From assembly GCF_021134715.1 (NCBI RefSeq), contig NC_060023.1:1054001-1118000 (forward strand): DNA of 64,000 nt. The letters are read 5' to 3'. A program made the position numbers and the translations under genes. This stretch comes from Daphnia pulex (lineage: Eukaryota > Arthropoda > Branchiopoda > Diplostraca > Daphniidae). This document shows, piece by piece, positions 45,486 through 57,362 of the stretch (within the stretch, counting starts at the first letter, position 1; each line of letters starts with the position of its first letter). The notes under the pieces were generated by a model, which searched no databases, was not told where the DNA came from, and saw only the letters and a list, made by a program, of their open reading frames with translations.

Positions 45486-47332
45486 CTAGTATTTATACGT
45501 CTGGGAGTATCGAAGATTTAAATGGGCCAAAGCTGAAATTGGAGAATGATTTTTGGATCCATTTAAAGGAGAGACCATTACATCATTATCCGGATGTACG
45601 AAAAAGGCTAACGACTGTCGCGGTTGTCGACGACGAATCTCTTCTTCGGGAACTCGTACGCGATGGATCTAAGAATGATTTAATTAAATTATTTTTTGAC
45701 TAAAGTTGTATTAGTTTAATTACCGTTGCAGGATAACGATTAGCCGTCCAAAATTGCATCAGGTCTCCTACGTTTACCAAAACGGTCCCGGGGATTGGCG
45801 TAGCGGCTATCCATTCACCTCCAGACAATACCTGAGATAGAAAATTAGATTTTGCATTTAGAAGGGAATTTGAGGAGATCGAATTACTTCCAATCCACCA
45901 ATATCGTCTTGAAAGAGTAAAGTAAAGGTCCCATAATCTGAGTGTTGGCCGCACCTTTCCACACCAGCTTTTATTGCACCGTCAGCTAGGGATGGATAGA
46001 AAAGTGTGCGGAATGTGGTGGCATTCTTGTCACTACCTTGACACATCATAGTATGACATCGAGTAAAATATTCTTCGTCCAAACCTTAAACATTCGATTA
46101 AAACAAGTTATTATCACTCCAAATTATAACAACATTTGTGGAGATACCTAAAGCTTCAGCGAGGCATCGGAGCAAGCGATGAGATAATTTGCACAATTTC
46201 GGCACCAGTTCACTGACAGTCTTTCGGAATTCCGGTTGATGTTTGTCCGGAAAGAAACTGTCGAGTGAAGTGATATCGTAGGCTTCCCGGACTTCATGCA
46301 AGTTTTTGCTTTCTAATCTGCAAATTTTGAAATGAGATTATTAGTTTCAGTCTAGATATAAACGAACGAAAGCAACATTTAAAGATGGAACACCCACACA
46401 AAAAAGCTCTACGGACCACCAATTGCGTTTGCGCGACAAACAAAACATCAGCGATGAAAACAAATTGTTTCACTTGTCTCACATCTCAGGGCCGGACCCA
46501 AGGTAACCGTTGGCTCTCTGATTCATATCCAAGTATTTATTGCAGAGCATGTGTTCACATTTTACGGACTTTGGTGCTTGGAAAAAACGGCCCGCAACTT
46601 GAAAATATTGTTCTATCTAATCATGCATGAAATAGAGTACCATAATTGCTCAATTGTCTTATCAGTAATCTAACATTTCTTTTAATTTTAGAAAAGTACT
46701 CCACCCAAACGGAGCCGGCCATATAATTGAAAAACAATCAAACTAATTGTAAAAAGTAAAAGGAGAATATTAATTTTGAAATGTTTACATTTCCTGGTCA
46801 ACTCCAGAGTAACCATCATATTGCGTTGAATTACGACGGTAAATGTCCTTGCAGCTATCCGGCAGTTCGAAAAATGTTTGCGATGCTCTCAATACAGCAT
46901 CTACCTAAAGAAGATTAAGGAATAACAGTTCCACACCTAGGACATAATCAAAATCCCTTTTGGCACAGATATTAATCTTTACATCACTACATCTGCGACT
47001 ACGTCTACCGGCTCAGTTTGGGTTAGCTTTTTTATTGAATGTTATTAGTTGGTGGTAATTCCAGTTAGTGATGGGAATAAAACATCTAAACTTACAGTGG
47101 GATTGTCGATTCCGTGATTTTTCAAGTAAACAAATCCAATATTAACAAATGCTTCATCCAGCTCTTTCGATACACGATCAATCGTTGATTGCTTAGGTTC
47201 CTCGGTATTACCAAGTCCTGATACATGCAACAAGAAGTTAAAATTACATTTTACACAACAGAATTAGTTAAATTGCGAAACACAAGCATTACCTATGTCG
47301 GCCAAGTCGATTATTGGAATACTTCGCTTCAT
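45486..47332 (-). CDS. 2-oxoglutarate/Fe(II) oxygenase, copy 1
   Basis: 311 aa in seven exons: 47332-47293, 47217-47096, 46904-46789, 46317-46148, 46084-45888, 45831-45724 and 45668-45486. Member of the isopenicillin-N-synthase-like 2OG oxygenase family. The DIOX_N part starts RSIPIIDLADIG and has NIGFVYLKNHGI. The iron ligands are His and Asp of CGQHSDYG and His of IHRV; 2OG is bound by Arg and Ser of PRQSLAFFVHPDND. LLFQDDIGGLEV and the metal-side NVGDLMQFWT are conserved. It should be a soluble cytosolic hydroxylase or oxidase; the substrate is unknown. This is the most diverged of the four copies, and its first intron cluster is the longest. Confidence 0.93.
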
Positions 47333-48237
47333 TCTGTACAGCAGTGTAGCAATCACTCGTCGTCGAAGTCTTCTGAACTATTTTAAAACCCAGCTCTCTT
47401 TCAAGGCAGGAAACTACTGGCGTCTGGAAGATTATATTCCTCTGAAAATAACTACAAACTTAAAGGACAGAAAAAACCAAGAAATCGTCGGCCTAGGGCG
47501 ATCTTTCCCAAAAAGTTTTCCCTTTTTCGTTAGATTAAAATCTCGTACAAAAATGGTCACAAGAGGGTGAAAAGCTCAAGGCTGTTTGGCTAGCTCTTCT
47601 ATCACTGTTTAGATACTTAACCCAGGTGAACCACAGGTAAGCAACAGAGTAAAAAACCATTGGTTAATGCTGGTCACGTCGCCCTTTCTCTCCTATCACT
47701 TTATCTTAGTTTAAAAAAAACGTTGGACTGATACGATATCCTCTTTTTATGCTATCTTGCAATGGACTGCATTGAGAAAATGGGCGTTCTTCTCGTAAAT
47801 AAGAGTGGGAAAAGGCAATCCCAAGAGATGCGACCAAGCGATAGAAATTTCCGCCCCAAAATTTTCCGGATGACGCCATCTGGAAGGTGGGAAATTAAAC
47901 GTATTAAATTACAGAAAAGGGATAAAATCATTGCTGAATAACAAAACACTTTTACATATTAGCTGATTCATCAATGGAAACAAACAGATAACATGTCGAT
48001 GAAAGTGTGAGATGGGTTTCCTGGAGGATTCAAAGAGAATAATGGTAGTACTCTGCAAAACCTCAAATCTACCTCAACACTGTTCATTAAGCATTAACCA
48101 ATCATTAGCTTTAAATGATTTCCTTAAAAGCTAATTTGCTACATTAATTACAATGACATGATCTTGTTTTCTGGTGTATTAAGACAATTTTTACAATAAA
48201 CTAACACCTTGGTGATTTTCAAGCTAAAATCACCTGA
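47333..48237. other. Interval between oxygenase copy 1 and COX6A
   Basis: Contains the oxygenase promoter region and the COX6A 3' flank. No further gene, RNA or repeat recognised. Confidence 0.45.
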
Positions 48238-48898
48238 TTAGTGGTGGTCATCAGTGTGTTCATAACCGCCTGGTAGAGCATTGACATGGGGGTTGTGGAA
48301 CAACGATTTCTGTCCTTCTCCCCAGGGAAATCTCTGTAAAGAAATATAACTCAATTAGAAAAGTAATAACAAACAAAGTTAAGCTAAACTTGCCTTGTTG
48401 CGGATCCTCATGTACTCATAGGCAACAAAAGGAGGAGCACTATGGGCTTCAACATCGTCCAAACCCAAGTACACATTCAACATGCACAGAGCAACACCGG
48501 GGAGAGCTACCAAGAAAGTGAGGTTTCTCCACATCTTCCAGCCATCTAATACATGAAAAAAACAAATTAGTTTTCCACAAAATCTTAGTTTCCTAACAGT
48601 GTAACGGAAAATTATAACCAACAAAATCCACATTTTTACTTTAATCAAAACAAAAACACAGTTTATCTTTAACGCTTAGAACGAAAGTATTTGCGATAGC
48701 AAAACCATTTTAACCACAGAAAACTGGTGTACGTGACCACAACACGAAACAAATTTCTGATGTTTAACTTGGTGTGTTTGGATATAAAATTATCATCTGA
48801 ACTAATTTACCATGATGTCCAGAAACAGCAGCTTGGCCATTAGCTACTCGGGTAGTAGCAATTCCACGAGAAATAACTTTTCCCAAAACGGTAGCCAT
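48238..48898 (-). CDS. COX6A: Cytochrome c oxidase subunit 6A, mitochondrial
   Basis: 111 aa in three exons: 48898-48811, 48545-48394 and 48333-48238. A mitochondrial presequence ([19 protein letters not shown]) precedes the conserved core [20 protein letters not shown] with its single membrane helix, then [20 protein letters not shown] and [16 protein letters not shown], as in animal COX6A. The subunit sits on the inter-membrane face of complex IV. The second intron begins with GC instead of GT (AACAAG|GCAAGT), a minor but functional donor type. The gene lies between two oxygenase copies but is unrelated to them. Confidence 0.97.
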
Positions 48899-49483
48899 TT
48901 TGCTCTGTGAATTCAGTACGTCTGTTACAGAATGAAACCCTATTCCCTACCCTCAATAGTGGCTTCTAAACAATGCAAGTCAATTCACAATCTCATGAAA
49001 ACTATTTGCGCAATTTGTTAATGGTTTTTTAAATGTTACTTTTATAATCCAAAATTAGGTATAAATTCACGAATATTTATTCATACATGACTGCAATCCA
49101 AATATTAAAATTTAGTTTTCTATTTTTCTGATCTGTGTGGTACATACACAGTGGCGCGGTTTTTTTAAACAATATGAAAAATGTGATCTCTACATATTAA
49201 CGTCAAATGATACCATTTATTGCCAAAAGGCTGCGCAATATGTGTAATAATGTGTATTGTTAACCTAAAAAGAGAACATTTTTGGGATCATCAATTCCTT
49301 GCTGACCTTGCATAACATTTCGACAACGAAAATGGCATGCTAATTCAATTGAGCCGCTGATTTACCAAACCGAAATGTCTACCAATAAACTTTTCAAACT
49401 GAGATGAATACTTGAGGGGTTCTCGAATTAAATGTTTATGATGCTGGAAGCTGCACCTCTGGGGAACAGTTCAAAATTTCAAA
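48899..49483. other. COX6A upstream region
   Basis: The promoter region of COX6A and 3' flank of oxygenase copy 2. No TATA box, repeat or RNA gene is evident. Confidence 0.45.
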
Positions 49484-50804
49484 TTATTTGTAAGTTGCCG
49501 AAATACGAGATTTCAAGTAGGCTAATGCTTCGACAGGGTGATGTTTGTTCGATCCATCAAGAGGAGATATCATCACGCCGTTGTCAGCGTGCACGAAAAA
49601 TGCGATCGATTGACGAGGAGAACGACGGCGAATCTCTTCTTCCGGAACTAGAACACGGTGAACCTATGAAAAATAACAATCGATGTATTCTTCAACTACA
49701 CATGTTCTTGAAACTATTTAAAGGTTGTACAGTAGCGACGTAACGATCAGACGTCCAGAACTGCATGAGATCTCCCAAATTAATCAGAATTGTTCCTCGA
49801 ATAGGGGTGGCAGGTATCCATTCACCTCTGGAAAGAACCTTTTCAACAAATATTGATTAGTAAAACTCGCATTTTCAGAATGGACAAATTATTCAATACT
49901 TCTAATCCGCCCATATCATCCTGGAGAAGAAGAGTGATGGACCCATAATCAGAATGCGCTCCGCATCTCACAACACCTGGTTGAATGTCTGTGTCTGCCA
50001 ATATCGGATAATAAAGTGAGCGGAAAATCGTCCTATTCTTGTCTGCTCCGTGAAACATGTACTGATGGCGACTACTAAAGAAATCTTCTTCTAATCCTAA
50101 ATTCAGTTCTTATTCTTTTTTTTAGTTTTAAATGGGAAAATTTGAATTGTTCGTTTTACCCAGGGCAAGAGCCATGCATTTCAACAATCGTATGGTCAAT
50201 TCTCTTAACTCTGGAGCCAATTCTTTGATAGTTTTGCGGAATTCAGGGGCGTGTTCATCCGGATAAACTCCATCAGGCGAAGCGATATCGTACGCTTCTC
50301 GTATTTCATGAAGGCTGCTGACATCCAAACTAAAAACAAACGCGATAAATCTAAATGAAATAGTTAAGTTAAAAACAAAAATCAACTTGATTTACATTTC
50401 TTGATCTTTGCCCGTATATCCGTCCGATTCGTTATCGGGTTGTCCGCATCTATATCCATCTTTAATAGCATCCGGTAGTTGGAAAAACGATCGGGATGCA
50501 CGAAATACATTGTCAACCTATTTTTCCAAATTTTTAGACTTCAATTCAATTGGTGTAAAGTTCGCAGTGAAATGTTTTACCTTTTGCTGTTCGATGCCGT
50601 GATTCTTCAAGTAAACAAACCCAACTGTAGAGAAAGCTGAGTGGAGTTCTTTGGCTACACGGTCGACTGTGCTTTCCCACGGTTTTCCCAAATAATGGAG
50701 CCCTACGTCAGTCCACTAGTTAAAGTTAAATTTCCAAACATTAACTTTATTTACCATTGAATACCTAATTCATCCAGATCAACGATGGGTATTTCGTTAA
50801 ACAT
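49484..50804 (-). CDS. 2-oxoglutarate/Fe(II) oxygenase, copy 2
   Basis: 312 aa in seven exons: 50804-50765, 50702-50581, 50517-50396, 50329-50160, 50096-49900, 49838-49731 and 49663-49484, with phases identical to copy 1. N-terminal NEIPIVDLDELG and TVGFVYLKNHGI; iron ligands in CGAHSDYG and VHRV; 2OG-binding RQS in SPRQSIAFFVHADNG; also LLLQDDMGGLEV and NLGDLMQFWTSDRYVAT. Copies 2 and 3 are closest to each other (both HEIREAYD/HEIRESYD, SPDGxYPDEHAPEFR). The enzyme is predicted to be complete and active. Confidence 0.93.
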
Positions 50805-51279
50805 TCTGATTGTGTACGTTGAAATATGTCACAGTTTACACTATATCAAATCTTTCGAAGAGACAAACTGCGCACTTATTTGGTTGAACGTTGTCAGACA
50901 ACTTCTGCGATCGTCCTTCGCATACTTAAGTCCCATTTGAACTTGAAAATGTTTGGGACAGCGTTCTTCTCTAAGATATGATCAGTATCGCCTTTTTCTT
51001 CTCAAATATTAGCCTAGAGCAATGTTCTTCTGGGCTTATCAAGTCATCAGTCCTTATGGGTTTGACCCTCTCCCCCATTCAGTCGTATAGAGGAGCTTTC
51101 CATGTTCGTTTTAAGAAGTTGACAGAATAATGGCCATATCAAGTTAAACGCTTAAATGTTTCATTCAAATTCAAATTTTATTTCGATCCCCGAGAATCGA
51201 TCAAATTTTATTCATCAAATGCGTTAGAAAAGAAATATTAAAAGGCGGTAGAAATGCCATTTGAATTTGATTGCAGGTA
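50805..51279. other. Promoter region of oxygenase copy 2
   Basis: Positions 51006-51125 are similar to 57690-57800 (shared GTCAAT/GCAATGTTCTT, ATGGGTTTGA, TACAGAGGAGCTTTCCA, AAGAAGTT). Because a copy of this non-coding block survives far from any gene start, it marks a lost or moved oxygenase copy. Confidence 0.5.
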
Positions 51280-52629
51280 TCATTTATAACTGGAGGCAAT
51301 GAGTCGGGACTTGACATACGTGAGGGCATCCACTGGTTCATGCTTACCGGATCCATCCAGCGGAGCAATCATCACATCGTTATCCGGATGGACAAAGAAA
51401 GCAATGGATTGACGGGGAGTTCGACGACGGATCTCTTCCTCTGGAACAACCACTCGATGAACCTTGTTAACATTTGAAAATGAACGTGAATGATGACGTC
51501 ATAATTATATGGCATAACCGATATTTACCGTAGCAACGTAACGATCAGATGTCCAAAATTGCATCATATCCCCCAAGTTGATCATGATCGTCCCTGGAAT
51601 AGGTTTAGCAGGGAACCATTTCCCCTGGGAAAGAATCTGCCAAGTTGAAATTTAAAAAAATTATTCAATTCAGCAATTAAAAGAAGTTTAAAAATGTGTT
51701 ACTTCCAATCCACCCATGTCATCTTGTAGAAGTAGAGTAATCGTTCCATAATCAGAATGTAAACCACATCTGACTACTCCGGCCAGGGTTTCGGTGTCGG
51801 CCAATGATGGATAAAAAAGAGTACGGAAGATGGTTCGGTTTTTCTCGGCGGCTTTAAACATGAAGTTGTGTCGTTCCCCAAAAAATTCCTTATCGAGTCC
51901 TGTTAACACCAATGATGAAAATGATAACATAATCAGATTAAATATTGTTTGAATTATGCACTTACCTAGTGCCAGCGCCATGCATTTAAGCAAGCGGAAT
52001 GTTAGTTCGCACATAGAAGGGGCTAAATCGTTAATTGCCTGCCGGAATTCCGGTGCGTGTTCGTCGGGATAGAGTCCGTCGGGTGAGGCAACATCGTACG
52101 ATTCTCGAATTTCATGTCGAGCACTCGTATCCAAACTATTTAAAATGTAAATGATACGATATACTATTACTGACTTGAAAATTCAATGAATAACCGACAT
52201 TTCTCCATCCTTTCCGGTGTAACCGTCACAGTTCTCAACGCCACATCGATAATTTTCTTTAATGGATTCCGGCAGGTGGAAGAACGATTTAGAACGTTCG
52301 AATAAGTTATCTACCTGTAAATAAAGAAACAAACAGTTATCACATTTTTAAAAAGAGGGTTAATCAATAATTGTGAGCCTACCAATTGCTGATTGACGCC
52401 GTGATTTTTCAGGTAAACAAATCCAACAGTAGAGAAAGCGGAGTCGAGTTCCCTGGAAACACGATCCATTGTGATTTGATCTACATCCTCGACATCGGCA
52501 GTTTGTAATCCTGTGGAGTGAAAAAAACAATCAGCTTCAAGTAAAAATAAGTGTCGTTCAGTCAAACAGTTACACACCCAACTTATCCAAATCGATGATA
52601 GGAATCACGACGTCCGTGTTTTGCTCCAT
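51280..52629 (-). CDS. 2-oxoglutarate/Fe(II) oxygenase, copy 3
   Basis: 317 aa in seven exons: 52629-52578, 52510-52383, 52314-52199, 52135-51966, 51899-51703, 51636-51529 and 51462-51280. The donor after GKDGEM is AT|GTCGGT, a weak GT site, kept in the same phase as the other copies. Iron ligands are in CGLHSDYG and VHRV, the 2OG ligand pair in PRQSIAFFVHPDND. The N terminus (MEQNTDVVIPIIDLDKLG) is four residues longer than in copy 1. A soluble oxidoreductase; the substrate is unknown. Local amplification suggests a role in metabolism of environmental or dietary compounds, which is inference. Confidence 0.93.
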
Positions 52630-53289
52630 GGTGCTGAAAATCAACTGCGGTTTTCTTGTTCGTCTTTTCTAGCTATAAAGTTAAATCAGCCAGACTCTCC
52701 TCCCAAGCCTGTGGAATCTTGCGCACAGCTGATGGTCAGTCCAGTCACGTGACTCTCTTATCAACGAGTTTCATCTGTTGCCCAAGGATAAATAATTTCC
52801 TTTTTGCTCTTTTAGCACAGTTGACCTTACAGTGAGATGGATGGTGTGTCACAAGGACGTTTTCTTCAAAACCCCTTAGTGGTGGGGTAGTAGATATACA
52901 GATAGCGCACACCCAGAATAATAATTTTCAAGCCATGTTCTTTTTTCAGGAAAAACAAGGAGATAAAACCATTTACTGAATACGATTTCTCTAAGTGACA
53001 TCACAAGTTACTTTGGAACGTGTAACTAAAACACTATACCTCCTCGGCAAGACCCCTGAGAAACATATATCACGTAGACCATTTCGTCACCAAAAGAAAA
53101 AGGCTATTTTAAGTTGAACGATCTCATTAAGTACATTTTACATGACAAAATTTGTTTAGTTTCTTAAAATAAGACACTCGGACATTCTTTAAAAAAAAAA
53201 TATGTTTAAGACTTTTTGGCTCTAGAAAAATAAAGTTTTATAAGAAGTGAAAATAAGATATATTGTTTTAGTATGTTAGCCCAGCTAGA
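52630..53289. other. Upstream region of oxygenase copy 3
   Basis: No gene recognised. A short TTTATAG at about 52672-52678 (minus strand) could be a TATA-like element about 45 bp before the start codon. The remainder is AT-rich sequence without recognisable repeats. Confidence 0.35.
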
Positions 53290-54560
53290 ATAGAAAACCA
53301 AACCTAGTTATCCGGACAAACCTAGAAGGCGATTGATTGGCGAGTTGGTTTTTGATGTGTCTCTTCTAAAAACACGACCCTTTTTAAATTTTAAATATTT
53401 CTCTCAAAAGTTTGGATATTTAATTACTGTTACACTTTAACGATCCGGTCCATAATAGCATCAGATACAAAGATGTACTTGGATTGCCTAACTGATCGTC
53501 GGAATCTGTATCTATTTGCTTTACGAAAGCATCTAACATTGAAAACACTAAATGATTGTGATAATCTTAAAGAATAACTGATCCCCCAAAATACTTCTAC
53601 TTACTTTAATCTGCCAACAATGTCTTGTCAATATGCAGGGAGCTGAGTGCTTTTGTCCCGTATTAATGCGAATGATGAGCATCTTGCAAAGCCTGGCTGG
53701 ATATCCGGGTTGGAATAGATTTAGATCCGAGTTAGTTTAACGTGAAACACGATGAGGCAGTGACCATAAAATGACGATTGGAGAAATTATTCTTTTTCAA
53801 ACCTTACTGCATAAATAATCAGCAATTAATCATTAGACTCTGACGCCTCATATACCATATATGTAACATATTAGATATTACACTATACCTGGACTCACAA
53901 ATTCGAAGTATGGTAATAACGTTTTAACCGGTTTTAAATTCCTTTTGAATGATTCCAGTCTTAACGTAGATTGATTTCGAGAAGTCGTAATTATCCAGAC
54001 GTAACCACAAGTCTTGTTGTGGTTTATTCCTGATTCGTTTGGTGGTAGGAAAATATGTGTTGGGATGCTTTCCAAACATTACCAGTAATCTATCCTAATA
54101 AACCTTTCAGAGAAGAATAAAGTTATTATCAAATTGAATTAGTGATAGGTTTAAATATATCTTTTTTTTTACTTTAGTTTGGTTTTCTCATTATTTGATT
54201 AACGAGATGGTGATTGATAGTTGAACGGTCCTTTTTAACAATCACATGGGAGACAACACTATAATAATGTTTTCTCATAGAAATACATGTCCTGCAATAG
54301 AAACTCACTTATTAACCTCAAAACTGTAAGATTTTATTAAAAAATATACAATGATTGCACTGTAACTAATTGAACCTGAAGTTGAAATTGTAACTGAAAA
54401 ATTGGTGATAACTAATATAACTACCATATTTCTCAATGTAATAATAACTTAACAAAAAGTTTAAAATAACGTATTTCAACACATGCAAGCACATATTTTG
54501 TGGCAAACAGACAATGGATAGTAAACACATTAGGATATGTCTGACTGAAACATCTTCTCA
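53290..54560 (-). pseudogene. Decayed 2OG oxygenase, related to copy 4
   Basis: Remnants in the correct order and orientation: last exon at about 53305-53395 (AAGGCGATTGATTGGCGAGT), exon 6 at about 53435-53525, exon 5 at about 53600-53790 (GCCTGGCTGGATATCCG) and exon 3 at about 54000-54075. Similarity continues into the leader, where 54290-54330 matches 59405-59450 and 54500-54530 matches 59575-59605. Multiple indels and missing exon parts preclude any product. The match to introns and flanks of copy 4 shows it arose by DNA duplication, not retrotransposition. Confidence 0.8.
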
Positions 54561-54714
54561 GCCTCAAGATATGGTTTTCAGCATTGTTTAACTCAAAATT
54601 AAAACATCAATTATACCGTCTATTCAAGAGAAACTTACCTTTTAAGACAATTAAAAAAACTTAACTTTGAGCTTAAGTGAAGTGAAACTTATTCACTTTC
54701 TGGAAGACATCATT

Positions 54715-55079
54715 TTTTTTTTTTTTTTTAATAGTAGGTGTTGCTATGGACGCAGCCGCGCGGTGGCGCGGGGGTCGCTAGCATTGGACTGGCGTCCATT
54801 ATCACCACCAGGGTTGATACAGGGCTTTTGTTGTGTTTGGCTTTTGATGAGTGTAACGATTTTGGCGAGCTGATTGTGATTTTTGGACTGTTTTCGTGAG
54901 GTAAGATGAGATTAAGTATGATTGACTGAGATTCGGGCAGTGGGATTGATTTGCGATTGTTTACAGGTGAAGATCATGTAATGTGATGGATTTTTGTTGA
55001 GAAGATGAAATGGACCAGCATGTTTCTTATTTCCATCTGTGTGTGTTTGCTCAGGGATGAGTTAAAGCCGAGTAGGTTG
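54715..55079. mobile_element. Retroposon (SINE or short LINE-mobilised element)
   Basis: A 365-bp insertion flanked by the 14-bp direct repeat TGGAAGACATCATT (54701-54714 and 55080-55093). A T tract of about 15 bases follows the left repeat, i.e. a poly(A) tail on the minus strand, so the element probably reads right to left. On the plus strand, GGTGGCGCGGGGGTCGCTAG and GGGTTGATACAGG near the T tract recall tRNA A and B boxes, which would suit the opposite orientation; I could not reconcile the two. No coding sequence. Confidence 0.7.
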
Positions 55080-55334
55080 TGGAAGACATCATTGTTCGAC
55101 TATTATTCACCACAGAGGCACAGACAGTCAGTCACACCAGACACGTGAAAAAAACACCAAAAACGTAAACAAACAAAAAGCTCAGCCGACGAAAGTAGCC
55201 TCTAGCCCTCTACCGACAATGATTGAAACTTCTGTGATTATACATCTTGTATTTCTTTCACTCATTTTCATTATTTTTGAGCTTTATCTTTATGGCCTGT
55301 CTACTATCAGGTTTTAGATAATCAAAAACTACAA

Positions 55335-57362
55335 TTAATTCAATCGCGGCCTTTTACATAATGGAAGATTTTCCGTTACTTCGGCTAGCAGCTCCACGGA
55401 TTTCTGCAACTCTTCAATATTATGAGTATTATCAGGGCAGCTAGTAAATTTTGCTAATCCGTGATTCGCCACCACTTCGTTCCAGTTTTCTTGGATGTAT
55501 TGTATACATTTCTTTCTCAGATCTGCAACCGAGTATTTGTCTGCAGTTTTCAGGCACATAAATGCATTGGTAGGCTTCAGCTGCAGAAGAAATCCTTTTT
55601 GGAGTACGTTCTAAAAAATTAATAAAATTGAGTAAAATTGAAAACTTTTAAAATCGTGTTATATCTCATGCCTACCTGTAACGCGTGAAGTTTAAATTTG
55701 TGAGTTATTTTAAGCCAATCTTCTGCATGCTTGTCTAACTGCAGATCGGGAAGGACTTTACATGAGATGTAGCGCAGTACACCTGCAAATGCATCTGCAT
55801 TGATATCCTCTATGTGGATGGTATTCGTTCCAGGTGACTCCGAAAAAATCAATTGTTCGAAGACATCGCTTGCTTCGCAAAGTATCAACTTGCTTGCATT
55901 GAAAATTTGGCCACCAGTTGAGATTTTTAAATCGTTGAATTTAGGATTATTAAATAACTTTTCAAAAGAGTTCGGTTTCAAAGGGAAGGGGTTTTTTGGA
56001 GAAGGTAGAGTTTCCATATTCTGAAAATGGTAAGCCCAATTCAGCTCACATCCAATAGTTAAAACATTATCCGGGATGTATAAAAATGGATGGCTCAAAA
56101 GTTTTTCCTTCATAATGAAAAGAACGCCCATCCCATTTCCGTGTTTCGATGTTGAATCAAGAGTCTTTAGCTCCGGTCCGGAACTGTACGAGATACTGCA
56201 TGTAGTAAAGAAAAAACATAACCGTTAATCTGGCTGACCACGAGACAACATACCGAATACATCCATTAAATATTATCACTACAATTGGCTGTAGAAGCAT
56301 ATACACTCTTTTTTACCGAATATTAATAAAAGAGAATCGTACGTTGTCTAAAAATTTCGACTGATACTGAACCACCAACTTACTTGTCGTCGGAAACGTA
56401 AAGGAAAAACCTTGCAGTTGTTTTGATGTTTTTCTCTTCTAAAGTTACGGGGTCACGGCCAATATACGACAACAGAAACACTTCAATGTTGCTATTTGGA
56501 TCTTCTTTTATACGCAATTTTATTGCTCAGAAAAACCCACTAAACAAACTGGCCTTGGGGAGAAACGATTATTCTCACGTGGACAGGAAATCTGTGGGAA
56601 AATGGCGACATGAATCCATTTCCTGAAACTACTGCCGCTCCTGATGCTAATTCCGCTACTGCACTTTCCGCCATTTAGCTCATGGCTAACTGATAATGAT
56701 GCGGCCGTCTAGCTATGAGATATTACGCGAGACTAGCATGTCTATTACTTTTTGGTTAGAATAACATCTATATCAGAAGAAAACCTCGAAAATACTCACA
56801 CCTTAGATTTTACTGGCTTTTATCAAAAAAATTTTCGCAAACAGCATTATATAAATGATTAAGAAGAAAATTATTTTCTCCCAACTATTTTAATGTTGGT
56901 GGACGTGGACGACAACTTTTTAAATTTTCTTAGCAATAGGCACAGAAACTTCCAAACCAAACACGCAAAAAGCAGAAAAATTCGTAGCCTAAACACAATT
57001 CACGAAAAACAAGTTACAAGATCACCAACTTACTTGTCGGTAGCTGTCGTCACTACGTACATTGTAAAGTTGACAGCTATTTTCAGATTTCTTTTCTGAA
57101 AAGTTCTGGAATAATCACAATACGACTGCAGGAGCAAACCGACGTCGCTCTTTGGATCATCTTTCAAATACAATCTAAAAGACCAGAATATCCCGTCTAA
57201 ATAGAAATCGGGTGAACTGAGAGATAATTCGGGCTTCAGAAAAGGCATTTGCAAGTTAAGATTGGTAAATTTATGCGAAAAAGACGCTGTTGTGAATTTA
57301 TTATTTGACTGGCCTGCTGCTACTACCACTGACCCCTTCTCTTCTTTCATGACTTGATTCAT
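55335..57362 (-). CDS. MATH-BTB protein (SPOP/TDPOZ-like ubiquitin-ligase adaptor)
   Basis: 374 aa if exon 57362-57034 is joined to 56195-55676 and 55610-55335; phases agree (AA|T, then phase 0). Exon 1 encodes the first half of a MATH domain (FTNLNLQMPFLKPELSLSSP, FYLDGIFWSFRLYLKDDP). Exon 2 completes it (ISYSSGPELK, IPDNVLTIGCELNW) and contains the BTB domain (FNDLKISTGGQIFNASKLIL, VFEQLIF, FAGVLRYISC). Exon 3 carries the C-terminal helices (ADKYSVADLRKKCIQYIQEN). Such proteins recruit substrates via MATH and cullin-3 via BTB. A second, damaged copy of exon 1 lies inside intron 1. No transcript evidence, so the joining is an inference from phase and domain completeness. Confidence 0.8.
56395..56640 (-). 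pseudogene. Dead duplicate of the MATH first exon
   Basis: Matches exon 1 of the MATH-BTB gene (SLFSGFF then stop, AIKLRIKEDPNSNIEVFL against YLDGIFWSFRLYLKDDPKSD). The residue aligned to Trp is a TGA stop, and more stops lie upstream. It keeps an intact donor (GACGACAA|GTAAG), so it could still be spliced into exon 2 but could not supply a full MATH domain. Confidence 0.7.

Noticed and set aside
49432-49743. 103-codon plus-strand frame
   Set aside because: It is antisense to the last exons of oxygenase copy 2, whose minus-strand reading contains the catalytic VHRV and RQS motifs.
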